Shown in pieces: positions 39,300 through 51,298 of a stretch of 64,000 bases of DNA. The notes beneath the pieces are model-generated. The model was not told the origin of the DNA. It saw only the letters and a list, made by a program, of their open reading frames with translations, and searched no databases. The position numbers and the translations under genes were made by a program. Origin of the DNA: Kryptolebias marmoratus (Eukaryota; Chordata; Actinopteri; Cyprinodontiformes; Rivulidae); NCBI RefSeq assembly GCF_001649575.2, contig NC_051430.1, positions 15,728,132 to 15,792,131 on the forward strand, in the 5' to 3' direction. Positions within the stretch are counted from its first letter, which is position 1; every line of letters starts with the position of its first letter.

Positions 39300-39620
39300 G
39301 AGAGATGGCAAAGGACTACATGTCCCAGGCATTGATTAGAATGCAATTGCAAACAGGTGTCTTACAGGACCACTTTTTAATTGTATGCAAAGAGACAAGA
39401 ATGCAATTGTGCACGAACAAACACAAACTAACTCATTCTAATAACCTCTTTGTTAATATCCAACATGTAATTAGCTACATTGCTTATTTAATTTCTAATC
39501 ATTAGGCCAAATGAAAACAATCTTGTTCCGTGCTGAGCTTGACATATTAAAGACTGTAATGACTGAGGCTGCAAGTCGGTTTACTCAGTGTGTGGCCTGA
39601 ACACACGAGGGGACTGAGAG
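39300..39620. promoter_or_regulatory. Candidate enhancer with repeated 12-mer and SOX/POU-like site
   Basis: The sequence AGAATGCAATTG occurs twice, at 39338-39349 and 39398-39409, exactly 60 bp apart. Between them lies AATTGTATGCAAAG at 39379-39392, which resembles a SOX half-site abutting an octamer-like ATGCAAA site. Further ATTA/TTAAT cores follow (TGTAATTAGCTAC near 39466, TCTAATCATTAGGCC near 39495). The block extends to about 39620 without simple repeats. This is the densest motif cluster in the window. Enhancer activity is inferred and was not tested by alignment. Confidence 0.4.
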
Positions 39621-41524
39621 ATTGAGAGATAGGTCAGCCAGTTTATGCGTGTGTGTGTTTGTGTGAAAACAAGTGACTCAGTGAGAAAAAGAACTTCTGC
39701 GTAATCTAAATAATTTGTTTCTCTCTTACTTGACGAGAAAGAACTTGAGAATATATTTTTTTAATGCGATGTGTGCTTTTATTACTTTCTTTTTCTACTT
39801 CAGCTCTCATTCTCGCACCTTGAAATGCTTAGTGACGTTTTTGTAAGATTGAAACCAGCACTGCCCAAGCAAAAGAGTCCAGACCCAATAAAGCTGTTTA
39901 AGGATCCCGTGACACTGTCCTGACACTTTTGGCTCTCCCTAAAAGGTTTGTAAAAGACTGCAAAAAAGTATAATGGCTCCCATCCACTAGATGCTTTCCG
40001 GTCAATGCTGTTCACAATCTTCTTTGAAATTCCAACTGCCTCAGTTGTTTTCTGAAGTCTTCTGTCTTTTAGGTGACTGAGGAGGAACAGCATTAAGGAG
40101 AGCAGGGAGGTCTGAATTGGTTGTTTGTCTGAGTGTGTTGATGTTGTTAGAATCATTGTTTCCTGCATTGGTCAGACACTGGGTTTATGTTGGCGGAAGT
40201 GTTGTTATTCTGGCTCCTGTTGCACTCCATCTTCTTTGCTCTCCCTGCTTCTCATTACAGTGAATAAACACAGGCCAAGCATTAGACTAAACTACTTTTG
40301 AGGAACAAGATCTTGTGTGCAACGCTTGCTCTGTGTGCATCCCTATTTGGGTATCTGTGCGCGTGTGTGTGAGCACAAGGATGCAGTCACAGTCAATCGT
40401 GGCTTTTTGAGTGGAGTGCAAGTTTTTAAAGTAAATCGAAGTGCTAAATTGAAACACCCCTAAAACTTGACAACTACAAGGCACATTCAGTGCAGAGCAA
40501 TCAATTTTTTTTAACACATAGTCAGTGTTCTGGTGGTTACGTGGCAGAAACTTGGCTAAAATCCCATTTGTGTCTGTTGACTCCCTGTAGACTTTATTTA
40601 TGACTATTCACTGATAGGAATTTCTGTAAAATGTTGTCTTGATTGACCGATTTATGTTAGTTAGCTGTCAGCTTCTGAAGACTTCTTAGCCCTGGAACTA
40701 TTGTGGTTGTGTTTTAGAATTGTCTATGCATTGAGAGAAAAAAATATGGCTTTCTGTTAATCCAGTAAACACATTCACAAACAGCAACCCTCCTCAAATG
40801 CCCGCTGATAGCAATGGTTGAACGAAGATGGCAACAGGTGTGCAATGGGGTTGCTATTCTGACAAGGCTGGCAGATGCACTCACAATCAAAGACACACAA
40901 AAACATGGAATGTGTCTGAGGAAACTTTGGAAACACAATAAACTAAGATACTAGATGAGATCTAGTGACAGAGAGCTGGTCTCACAGGAATGTATGTTTC
41001 TCTTTAGAAAATTAACCTCATGAAATAATTGCAGCAGTATGCTAATGTTGTTTAGATTATTCAGTATATTGCCATGCCAGATAGTCAGTCATGCTGGTTT
41101 TGCTTCAGAGGGTATAAGCAATAACTTGCACTTGTGTGTGAAGTGGTAGATGGAGTCAGGAGCACATTAACATTCTTTTTCCCAGTGAAGATTGGGAAAT
41201 CTGCAGTTGTTTTAAAATGTTTAATGTATCCATAACAAAAAAAATACAAAACACATAGACATAGATATACAAATGCAGTCACAATGCAAACACTTTTAAG
41301 CCAGGCTGGAGATGCCTTTTTTTTGCCATGAAGCAGCTTGAAGAGGAGCATGTCATTGCAGCCATATCCTGGAACTGTTTTCTGACAGAGGCTATTGAGT
41401 ATTTCTGCTAAGTCTTCGGTCTTTTGATCTCATCTATTTGTCCATATTTATGTGTATGTATTTTTGCCACTTATCTGTGCTCAGGTTGCAGAAGCAACAG
41501 GTGAAGGGGAAAAACCTATTCATT

Positions 41525-42172
41525 CCCCTTCCGAGTGAAACCCTTCAGGTCCTCCTGAGGGATCTCAAGGCTGTCCTAGAGAGGATAAATTATTTTTCCA
41601 GCAAGTTCTGTGTCTACCCTGGGGTCTCCTTACAGTTAAACATACCCAGAAAACCTCTAGAAAGAGTCACCCAGAAGACATCCTAATTAGATACCTGAAC
41701 CACCTTAGCTGACTCCTTTCGATGTGGAGGAGCAGCTTCTTTACTCCAACCTCCCCTTGGGTGACAGTGTTCCTCACCCTGTTTCTAAGACTGAGCCTGG
41801 CCACCCTACAGAGAAAGCTTATTTCAGCCATTTCTTATGACCATAGGAGAGGGTTGGAACGTAGATAGAAAGTAAATTGAGAGCTTTGCTTTTCTGCTGA
41901 GCAACTGGCCTTAGATTTAGAGGAGCAGACTCTCATCCTAGCTCATCCCACTGGGGTGGTTCACAGCCGAGTGTGAACCGCCTCAGTGCTTGCGGAAGGC
42001 CTGAAAACACCAACAGAATCACATTATCTGCAAAAAGCAGAGAAAGGACCCCAAGATTTCCAAACCTGACAGACACCCTTCTCTCCACAACTGTGCCTTG
42101 AGATCCCACCCATGAACACCAATAACAGGATCAGAGATAAAGGGTAGCCCTGGTGCACTCCAACTAGGAACA
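41525..42172 (-). mobile_element. Rex3 (RTE-clade) non-LTR retrotransposon fragment
   Basis: The plus strand shows the complement of the fish Rex3 reverse-transcriptase region. A stretch near 42133-42152 matches the conserved family motif (GATAAAGGGTAGCCCTGG in place of the usual GAYAAAGGGCAGCCCTG), followed by the familiar CTCCAAC. Further left, the sequence follows the family through ATTATCTGCAAAAAGCAGAG near 42025-42044, the GGTTGGAACGTAGAT region near 41853, and CTGACTCCTTTCGATGTGG near 41710. The coding direction is minus. A segment is missing near 41900, and frameshifts make it non-functional. The 5' part of the element is absent. The assignment is from recalled consensus and primer motifs. 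Confidence 0.85.
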
Positions 42173-44012
42173 ATATTGTCCATTTTGAATTTATTTAAGA
42201 AGTAGAGATTACATGTACAGACTCTTTAAAGTGCAAAAGAAAACCCATGTTAGGACTTGCCACTAAAGAGTAAGGGACAGAGGAGGTGACAGAGGAGTGT
42301 GAAGAAAAACAGGTGGCATCAATGAAGAAGAATAGAAAATAGATGAGAGGGGAACAGTGAGGTAAGAAGGCAGACTAATGAAATGAACCTCACAAATAAA
42401 TGGTGACATGGTGGAGGAGAAAGAAGGGAGACTTCAAAGCACTTTGATGTCATAGCCTTTCAGACAGACAACTCTCCTTCACCCAGCCACTCCGCTCATA
42501 GCGAAAAGCACATATGCACGCGCATATACACAAGCACTCAAACAAATGCACTGCACAGACGGCAGAAGGGCAGGCAGTAGCAAAGTTGCCCGCTCTTGCA
42601 TCACACTCTGTGAACTGAGGTTGCCGCGGCGCCGACACTACAACCCCCTCATGCTAAACTGCCGCAAACACAAACAGTCTGACAGGTTAATTTACTTCTA
42701 GACAAACACTGCAACAAAAATACACATCAGCACATCATCAAATACTACAAGCACACACAGACTTGTATACACAGATGCAGGCAAGCAAAACGTTTCATCA
42801 ATTCAAATGATTCCTTACTTTCTTCTAAAAGTAGAGGATAAACCATATTTTATGTAGTCTATGTGTGTGTGTGTGGTACACTTCCTCAAGTGCCACCTTT
42901 AAGGAAGTTAAAGTTATAGTAATTATCTTTCTGTTATAATGCACTGTCTTATTAAAATGCAATCACATTTATGGAAAGCAACAGAATAGTCTCTAAAGAG
43001 ACACCCTTTGTCCTTTACTTTATATTGCTAATTATTTGTTTTGAGTCACATTGAACAGTTTGACACTCAATTAACAGATGAGGCTCCATTCTCCATTGGC
43101 CTTGTGTTTGTTTATTTTGAGGTAATATATTTTACATGTATAGGTATGCTTATTAGTCGAAATGTAGACCGCTCGTGTGTGTTTGCTATCATATTTGCAT
43201 TCCATACATCTACAATATGGTGTAGTTTTGCAGTGGAGGATACAGGTGTCTCTAGTCAACATGGCTCCATGTGTGCAGCAACCTCTTGTGAGTATGTGTT
43301 GTTGATTTCTATGTGAACCAGACAGTTTGATAGGAAATCAAAGCCTTGGATCAATGTTGCAAGTTCATTAACGGGTGCCCTTTTCTGGCCAGTACTTTTT
43401 ACAATTGTTCTCTGCAGCCCTGGATAAGCACTTACATCTTAGGTTAATTAAACATGTCTTCTAGTTACATGAACCTGCATGTCTTTGCGACTGTATACAT
43501 ACAGATGAGATTGATGAGAGCACATTGGCAGGTGGCTTCTTTTGTTATTGTGAGTATGCCTCTGTGTGTTTTGTGTATATTTTTTTATCCTGTTTTTGTT
43601 TGTTTGTTTGTTTTCTTTTGTTTTTCTTTTGACCTTCCCTTAGTGTCTTCCCATTATGCCTCTACTTGTGTTTAGATGGGCCATCGATTCAGCAGTGGGG
43701 TACAAATTAAGATTTAAATGTTATGTCATCCTCACTATTGAGTTTTACATTTGGGGCATTTGCAATATGCAAGACTTATTGATCTGTTGAAGTGTGGCTC
43801 TTTGTTAAAATCACCTTAGGCTAACACCACCTTTTTTGTATTTATCTCTTTTTGGTTGCCTCTAGGGTTCAGGCTTTGATGTCTTGGAACTAAGGCATCA
43901 ACAGAGTTTAATAACTCTATTGGTACTTCATTCTCCTTGGTTGTACTTATCCTAAATGTTATATTTTTTGTTATTGATATGACATAAAAGGGTTTTTGTT
44001 TTTGTCTTACAG

Positions 44013-44132
44013 GAAAATGGTTCCTCTGAGGAACACGTGCTCTACGTGTGGGACCACTTTGTGTCCAAAGCTGCTGCCAAGAATGTCTTTATCATGGCCC
44101 ACAGCTACGGAGGCCTGTCTTTCGTTGAGTTG
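44013..44132 (+). CDS. fam172a: fam172a (arb2a) internal exon with nucleophile-elbow motif
   Basis: This 120-bp exon encodes 40 residues and is phase 0 at both ends. It lies between the acceptor TTGTCTTACAG and the donor GTGAGT at 44133. The translation runs [10 protein letters not shown]ough Tyr-Val-Trp-Asp-His-Phe-Val to Met-Ala-His-Ser-Tyr-Gly-Gly-Leu, all characteristic of FAM172A. His-Ser-Tyr-Gly-Gly is the alpha/beta-hydrolase-type nucleophile elbow of the Arb2 domain; the serine codon is at about 44103-44105. It is known that this fold in fungal Arb2 and vertebrate FAM172A acts mainly in Argonaute-linked and nuclear RNA processes, and that hydrolase activity of FAM172A is not established. 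The exon joins the 32.6-kb exon in frame without any indel. Its usual downstream partner exon was not found in the window. Confidence 0.96.
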
Positions 44133-44764
44133 GTGAGTTAGTTTCTGCTAAAACATCCTACCTCCCACCAACAAAAAGGCACATTGCGACATATAATACA
44201 CTAATACTGATTCATCTACCAACTGAAACACAAACACTACATATGCACACAAACTTTAAAATTTAAAAATTGCAAAAAAAATATTTAAAACATAGATATC
44301 TATACAAACATCCTAAGCACTGTTCAACCCTAAATAAAACTACCTCAGTGTGGCAAATAGTGAAATGACAGAAAACAAATTTGTTTATTTTTCTTTGTAA
44401 AATTGTTGCCTCTGAGAAATCAGTGGTGTAGTATATCCTTATTTATGGATTTTGGTTTTCACATCAAAAAATGGACCAAAATAGGTGAAGAAAAGAGTTC
44501 TGGATAAAAAAAAAAACAACCTAGGGATGTGTTTTAACTGCTTTTAAATTCAATCTTTTGCAGGACTTGTAGGACTCTGAGCCTGTAGATAGACTGAGGA
44601 TTGGTAGAAAGTTGATGGGAGTGATGTGGATTATACAGAATTATTAGTACACGGGAGTATTGGGAGGGAAATGTTATACCTGAGTTTTGGCTTTATAACT
44701 CTAGAGTTCAGCAAAATGAGCCTACAGTCTATCTTTTGTGGGTTATCTTAAAACCTTTTCTTTT

Positions 44765-44843
44765 AAAAGATTTTAAGCACTTTGTGCCTTGCTGGTGAAA
44801 AGTCTTTTCTGTTATAAATTTCACTTCACTTCACTTCACTTTT
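44765..44843 (+). repeat. L2/SINE-like 3' tail with CACTT repeat
   Basis: The sequence TTTTAAGCACTTTGTGCC near 44771-44788, then GTGAAAAGTCTTTTCTGTTA, resembles the end of fish L2-related elements (AAAGCACTTTG, GTGAAAAGTGCTATATAAAT). It is followed by four CACTT units to 44843. Only the tail is recognisable. Confidence 0.45.
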
Positions 44844-45137
44844 TTTTAGATTTTAACTTGATTGTGATGCATATTTAGATGTATGTTAGTCATTCACATC
44901 TTGATTTTTATGGTTTTATTCAGTTACAAACTATTAATAATTTAATAATTAATAATTTAGTATGCATTTAACATATCTTTACCAAGACAGGTTTACACTT
45001 AGTCTTGTTAAGTAGTAGTAATGTTTATGTTTGCATTTACTTCCTACTCAGTACTAAGTTTATCATTCAAATGTATAAAAACAAAAATATCGTACATGGA
45101 TCAGTTACTATTTTAAAACAAACTTGTAGGTCTTACT

Positions 45138-45362
45138 AAGCTGCCAAAGCAGCTTTGATGCATTGAGGCACAGACTTCACCGAGATCTCTGAATGTGTCC
45201 TGTCATAGCAATCAACAAGATGTTAGCAGCAGATGTTTGAAATCTTTCAAGTCATGAGGTGGGGCCTCCATGATTTCAGCCTTTTTCCGCTGATGCCTCT
45301 GGAACTTATATCTAGAAATCTAGAGGCTAAGTCATCACCTTAAATCCTTTGTCAAGTTTTTA
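45138..45362 (-). mobile_element. Tc1-like transposase fragment, second family
   Basis: The plus strand reads as the complement of a common fish Tc1-like element: GATGCATTGAGGCACAGAC near 45159, TTAGCAGCAGATG near 45223 and CATGAGGTGGGGCCTCCATG near 45254-45273. The last corresponds to the region encoding the transposase C-terminal part. No open frame remains and no terminal repeat is present on either side, so it is an old, internal fragment. It differs from the Tc1 remnant at 3.1 kb. Confidence 0.7.
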
Positions 45363-46904
45363 TGAAAAGCACTGTTTATGTTTGGTAATACTGGTGACAT
45401 CTATAAGTATACATGGTCTTCATTTATAGCTCAATGTAATTTATCGCTACTTTAGTTCTGTGGCTATCCCAAAGTTGGTTTTGCAATAATTCAGGGGATA
45501 ATATGTAGGTAGGTGGAGTATTGCACAAGACATCATATTGCCTTTATTTGCTTGCCTTCTGCCCATTGTACTTTCTATTGCCATGTTTCCTAGACTAACA
45601 GTGCTTATACCTCTAAAAAAGAATTGAGACTAGGCACTCTTTTTTGCAGTTCTAATGCTCACTCAATCTGTGAATTAGTGATCCTTTGAATTATCATTCA
45701 TTTAAATAATTTAAATTTACTGTTGATAAATCAAAGCTTTTATGAGTAGTAAACTATTCAAGTTAATAAAATGTCATATTTTGAAATTATAGGAATACTA
45801 ATTTACCTTTGAGATCTGAAATCCCAGCTATCATTTGTATATAGCTAGCTTGGCACAGTGCCAGCTATATTTGTAACTTGATGTACTTCTGTGGTGGGAT
45901 TTATAATACTGTTACTGCAAGGAACTCTACTGCATTAGCTTTAAACAAGCACAATGTACTGTCTGTGTTTGAAAACCTTTCCATGATTTGGGAACTGGTC
46001 ATGGTTAGTTTGTTAGGTTGTTTGATATGGTGGATCTATGACTAGTTTTTTTTTTTCATTTCACATATTATGTGGGACATATCTTTTTTTCTTTTCTTTG
46101 GGAGGAGTGGAGGAGGTAGAAATAGCAATGAATGTGTGTGGCTAGTAAGAAGGGCTTGTCCCTCTAGTGTTTCCAGGAATATTTTCTGGCTTTTTTTTCT
46201 TTCACCTACTCCATTTTTTTTGTTTTGTTTTGTAGTTTGTAATTTTAATTTGACTGCTAAATATTCATGCAGTGTTTTGTCCGTGACAGCCTCACAATCT
46301 CCTGGGCTCCCTCACTGTGTGACGAAGACTATTCTCTCTGTTTGTATTTTTCTGTCTCTCTGTGTCTCCTTCAGATTCATTCTCTTGCTTTGTCTATGCA
46401 TATGTCTATGTGTGCATGCAATGGCCTCAATGAGTTTCCAACAGCTTTCTTTTACTTGACATCTTTGGCATACAAAAAGCCTTTTATAAACATGGGTATA
46501 CTATATGTGAATATATACATGTGTGGTATACTGTATAAGCATGTATAGTACATGTAATATAATTAAAAAAAATAACATCAGAATGTTTCAAATAGGTTTC
46601 CCTGAATGTTATTTGTGTCATAACTATGATCTCTTCTGCATTTACAGTAACACAAATGAACTTTGCACTTTGACAATATATTTTTATGTAGTGCTATTTT
46701 AGTTTTGGGGGATTTTTATCAAAAACATAAATTCTTCTAACAAGCTTTCAGTCTGCAGTAGAAGCATGTGTAAATCAGCCACTATATGTTTCATTTGTGT
46801 CGTTGCTGTGCATTTTGGTATTCATAAGCATATGTTTTTAAGCCAATACACCCACACACATATACATACACATGCACACAGTCTACTTAATTGAGGAGGA
46901 AGTA

Positions 46905-47215
46905 GTCCAGTGGGATGGGATAGGAAGTGTGTGTGCACAAGCTGGCAAATGGCGAGTAGAGCCTTGTGGGATGAACCATTTGACACACGAAAAGACCCAG
47001 AGAAAACAAGCTGTCTGTGGGTTAATTACTGTTCCCCTTTGCAGTTAATAAATACGTTTCTGATCAAGCACATCAAAAGGCCCAACATTAATTTCTCCCG
47101 CTTGCTTCCCTTGCTGCAGAGCATGTTAGCCACTGTTTCGAGCATTCAAGTGTTTCAGTTCAATTTGATTCTTTTTAAACACTTCACAGTGTGTACTGAC
47201 TAATTATAGATACAT
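46905..47215. promoter_or_regulatory. Candidate conserved noncoding element
   Basis: A repeat-free block with GTGGGTTAATTACTGTTCCC near 47017-47036, a CAGTTAATAAATACG site near 47042 and CCAACATTAATTTCTCCC near 47081. Its 97-residue open frame has no recognisable domain and no splice bounds. It is better explained as noncoding conserved-type DNA, though that was not checked. Confidence 0.33.
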
Positions 47216-48129
47216 CAAAGACTAACTAACTGCCTTTGAATAAGAGCACAAGAAAAAAAAGAGTTTAAGGCTGCAGGGGAAGGCTGTTTGTTCCTTCTTT
47301 ACTTTGCCTCCATCTTTTTCACTCTGTATCATTCTTTAGCAATCAAAGATTCTATCCATCCATTGCTGCCCTCTCTATCTCTGCCTTGGACTTTCTTTTC
47401 TGACATCTGCGTTGATGTTCGGTCAGCCTGGTCCCTCTTATTTCTTTTCCTCAGTTCTGTCAGCTGTAAAGTTTAAAAAGAAACATGAATCACATTTACT
47501 CAATCACATTATTAAGTTTTAACATCAGTAATCTTATAATCCCTGCAAATTATACAGACTTTAAGAACGGTTGTGAACTATCTCTTTCTTTCTGTGTCTT
47601 AATGTCAGTCACATGGCAAACACATCAAATAATCACTCTTGTTAAAGTTCCTGTTTACATTACCGTACATATTTGTGACTTAAAGTGAGAATTCATATTT
47701 TTTTAAAGAGTCTTACCTGACATCAACAGCCGTCAGAGGGATTTCAGTTTGGGGAATCAAAGGAGAAATCCTCATTAGTAAGTCAAGCTAACCTTTACTC
47801 AGAGAACAGCCTAGGAGAAAAGTTTCAACATCTAAATCAACTCATACCTCAAAAATGCTTCTGTGCTTCAAACTGATTCTTCATAGTAACTTTTTACTCG
47901 GCATCATTTTTGCATCAGACTGTAATTTACACTGAGGACCTGGTCCTGTTGGAAAGTTGGAAGGTGCAAAATGGACTTTGTTTGGTATATCTGGTTCACA
48001 CAACTACCAAGTTTAAAACATGGTGTAGAAACCAAAAAGCTTTACCTTATTTAGGTTTAATATATTTTAGATTATAAATGATAAATGGTTCACATTTACA
48101 GTAGATAATGCCTTCTCTTAGTTCTGCCA

Positions 48130-48300
48130 TGTGATTTACAATGTTTCTCATTCACCCATTCACACAGAAACTGAAACAGTCTTTTTCTGTTATATATTTT
48201 ACACTTAATATACAGCACTTTTATATTTTCACTTCTGCACCAATAAGCATATCGGGGGAAGTCTGGGTTCAGTTTCTTGCCCAAGGACACTTTGGCAGCT
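48130..48300. repeat. Degenerate fish interspersed repeat (LINE/SINE-related)
   Basis: Three pieces match a very common fish repeat: CATTCACCCATTCACACA near 48150-48167, ATACAGCACTTTTATA near 48210, and GGGTTCAGTTTCTTGCCCAA followed by GGACACTTTGGCA near 48265-48297. The order is rearranged and interrupted, so the copy is degraded. I cannot name the family with certainty. Confidence 0.6.
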
Positions 48301-50399
48301 CTTCCAGTAGAAGTTATAGAAATTTGCTTCAAATTAGGCTTTTTTTCTGAGTAGCTGTTACTCACGTATTAGAACTTGATTCTTCAAACTGAAATCTCTC
48401 TAACTGCAGGTAAGACAACAACTACTCTGAGGTGCTGCAAACAACCCCACCTAAAAATGTGAATTGTAACAAAGGAATAGAGTTAGATAGACTGAGGACT
48501 GCATTTTTCTCACTATGTGCTCAACTTGTCTTTTTTCTTCGCTGAATGGTGATGGTGTTTTTGTTGAGGAGTGAGTCTAACCTTCTGTAACCTTCCTGTT
48601 AAGAAAGTGAAAAAGGAGCACTCTTATTGGATAGAACAGGGCATCATTATATAAGATCTTATGTAAGAATGCATCTGTCTCCCAGTACACAAATGTGTGG
48701 GTGCCAACCAGACAACCAGCCAGCCGCCACAGCAGCTCTTCAGAAACATAGTTACAGATTTTAAGAATCCTCTCTGAAAACACTATACATCCACTATATG
48801 TGTTTGCTGAAAAGCTGTCTACACATTTTCTGTATAATGCCATCTGTTTCAATTTGTAACAAATATATTCAGTCATTTCTTTGCCATCCTTGGTTTTGTT
48901 TGTGTAAGCGTTTGTGTGTTGTGGCAGGTGTCAGATGTAGAAAAAGATGCTTCAGGTAAGACATGTAGATATAAAAGTGTTTTTTCTACTCCTTGAGGAC
49001 TTCATTTCTGCAAGTATACCATAACATGATTATCATATTTTCAAGTCGCACTATACGTTGACAGAAGTAGTTTTACTTGTTTTGCATGTTTTCTCTCTCT
49101 CTCTAAGATTTAAAAGTGTGAGTTTCTTTTTTTTACCCCCAATAAAGTCATTGTCATTTTAATTTTGTTTGCAAAGTCATTATTTAGCTCTCACACTTCC
49201 CATTTTATTATTGCTGGTGTCAATTTTATTGTAAAACTAAAAATGTCAGAGCCTCATTTATATTCTTTAAAAAAAAAAAAAAAATCAAAATCAACACTTC
49301 TCTTCTTTTTTGTTTTGTTTTCTCTACTTTTCTTTTCCCCTCTGACTTCCCCTTTCATTTAAGGTGATCCTCTGGGCAGGCTGGTTCCAACTATCCCCAA
49401 ACTAGCATTAAAATAGTAAAACCTTTTCATATAGTTTATTTTCTGGCTTTTTCACAAGATCTCAAACCACATCAAATCCGCTGATTCATGTACAGACCTC
49501 TTATTTTTTTAATTATATTAGCAAATTTACTACAGTAGTATTTGTGCTTTAGTGTTGTTAAGTTCAAGTTTTTACATTTCTTTAAATTGTGTAAGAAACT
49601 TCTACATTTAGCCTTTTTATAAATATTTAAGAACTAGTGCATCCTTCACCTGAGGTCATCATTATCCAAGCAAAAATATATTTGTTGACAAAATCAGTGC
49701 TATAGTCTTGTATACAGAGCCTCTGAAAACCCCCTCATCTAATGCTGTATGCTTGTCTCACCCGCCTTTAAAACTCTAAGTGCTAGCTTGTCTTTTTGCT
49801 TCTGGTTTGTTTTTATCTCAAGGTTCTCCATAGCTGGCGGGCTTGCAAGCGGTGCAGTTGTACTGCAGTTTCCTGCTTATGTTTGTGTATATGTCTGCAA
49901 GTGGCTGCACACATATTGTACGGGTCTTGACTAATTTTGTGTGTGTGTGCGCGAACCCGTATACAATGCAAATGCACACATTTGTGTCAGCCCTTGCCTG
50001 GAGAAGCCACTATCGTCCTGAGCAGAACAGCTTGGTGGAGAGCAGCTATCAGAGCCACGTTAGGGGAGCAGAGGAGGAGAGGGTGAGAGGGTGAGAGGCA
50101 ATGATAAATGGCTGGGTCACACAAGCAGAAATTAGTGGAGCCGTATGCAAAGCTGTGGCGTTTTGTTTGATGTGAAACAAAAGAACCACCACGACAAAAG
50201 TGTCTGCCAGCCTGCACAGCAAGACAGCAGCCCTCAGGACATACACTATCAGCTTTAAGTATGTGTTTGCATTTGTGGATGTGTTTTAGTTCGCACTCAT
50301 CTGTGCATGTATGCAGCCCTGCATGCGTACCGTGCACAGTGCTGTTTCTACTCCTGTCCGTTCTATGTGTATTATCTCTCTCTGTTTTTGTGCTCTGCT

Positions 50400-50960
50400 C
50401 ATAATGACACACAATGTCTGGCCCTTTGTACACCAGGAGAAGACATGGTTTCTTCCCCAGTACAGCTACAGCATATTTGCTCTATTAAGCGGCTGAAATA
50501 TAGCCGTCTAATTTCTTTGTGAATGAATAGGATCTTAGAGGGCAGCTCTCCTCTTAACATAAGGATGTAAATTGAACTGTTTAAATGTCATGGCTAGCAA
50601 GCTGATTTGATTTGAATTGATTTGCTTGTTTCTAGAAAAAAGATCCCCCCCTCCCCTCCCTCACGCCCAAACCTTAGCTGCACTGGCTGCCATAGATAGA
50701 CCAAGGTCTTTCTTTCCACCTCAACAACACATTGTAGGGCTCCTGAATTCTTCTATCTGCTGTGATTATGTACAAATGGCCTTCATTTGCCATCCATTTC
50801 AAAGCTGTAGTGCTGCATTGTGACTAGAGGCAGATGATGCAGACCAAATTACAACGGGTTTGCTGCCTGAAAAGGATACTCGCACAATAGGCTTTGTGAA
50901 GTATTCCCTTCAATATGTCGCCATTATTCTCACCTTTGTTGGTGTTTCTCTCTGTGTTTC
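50400..50960. promoter_or_regulatory. Candidate conserved noncoding element
   Basis: A long complex region with only one C-rich patch near 50643-50665. It includes GCTCTATTAAGCGGC near 50479, TAGCCGTCTAATTTC near 50501, TTGATTTGAATTGATTTGC near 50605-50624, CATTTGCCATCC near 50784 and ACCAAATTACAACGGG near 50843. Short open frames here have no recognisable product. Its texture resembles the other enhancer candidates in this intron. Confidence 0.32.
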
Positions 50961-51289
50961 AGGAGCATCTTTGGTTTCTAGATTGCATTTGTGGTGTTAG
51001 GACTGAAGGGGGGGGGGATTGAAAATAGTTTACTCACGTCTTGTCTCCCTCGTGCTATTCCTTCATTATCAAGGGAAAAATTATTTGTGTGAGCTTCTTG
51101 TTAACTTGTTTAGTACAGTTTGATTGAATTGAATGATAATTTTATTTCATTTAATTAAGCTCAGTTCCAAGACAATCAAGATCACAGAACATTAATTCCA
51201 CCCATTGATCTTTTTATAGTTTTTTAGATCCCGCACCTTGTTATACATATGCCTAACCCCTTTTTTAACAGATTGCTTTATAATGTCTT

Positions 51290-51298
<9 letters not shown>

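Larger units (their letters stand above)
32846..44012 (+). other. fam172a: Intron between the two fam172a exons
   Basis: The intron runs from GTAAGT at 32846 to the acceptor TTGTCTTACAG ending at 44012, 11,167 bp. It is phase 0 and joins Pro-Ile-Arg to Glu-Asn-Gly-Ser-Ser. It holds a candidate alternative exon, an AT/GT compound microsatellite, enhancer-like blocks at 36.8, 38.5 and 39.1-39.6 kb and a Rex3 fragment. The intervals 33850-36700, 37100-38400, 39650-41500 and 42200-44000 contain only ordinary AT-rich intron as far as I can see. Confidence 0.93.

Noticed and set aside
48928..48955. Micro-exon candidate between GTGGCAG and GTAAGA reading Val-Ser-Asp-Val-Glu-Lys-Asp-Ala-Ser
   Set aside because: At 28 bp it would shift the fam172a frame, and the peptide does not match the expected continuation after the 44-kb exon.
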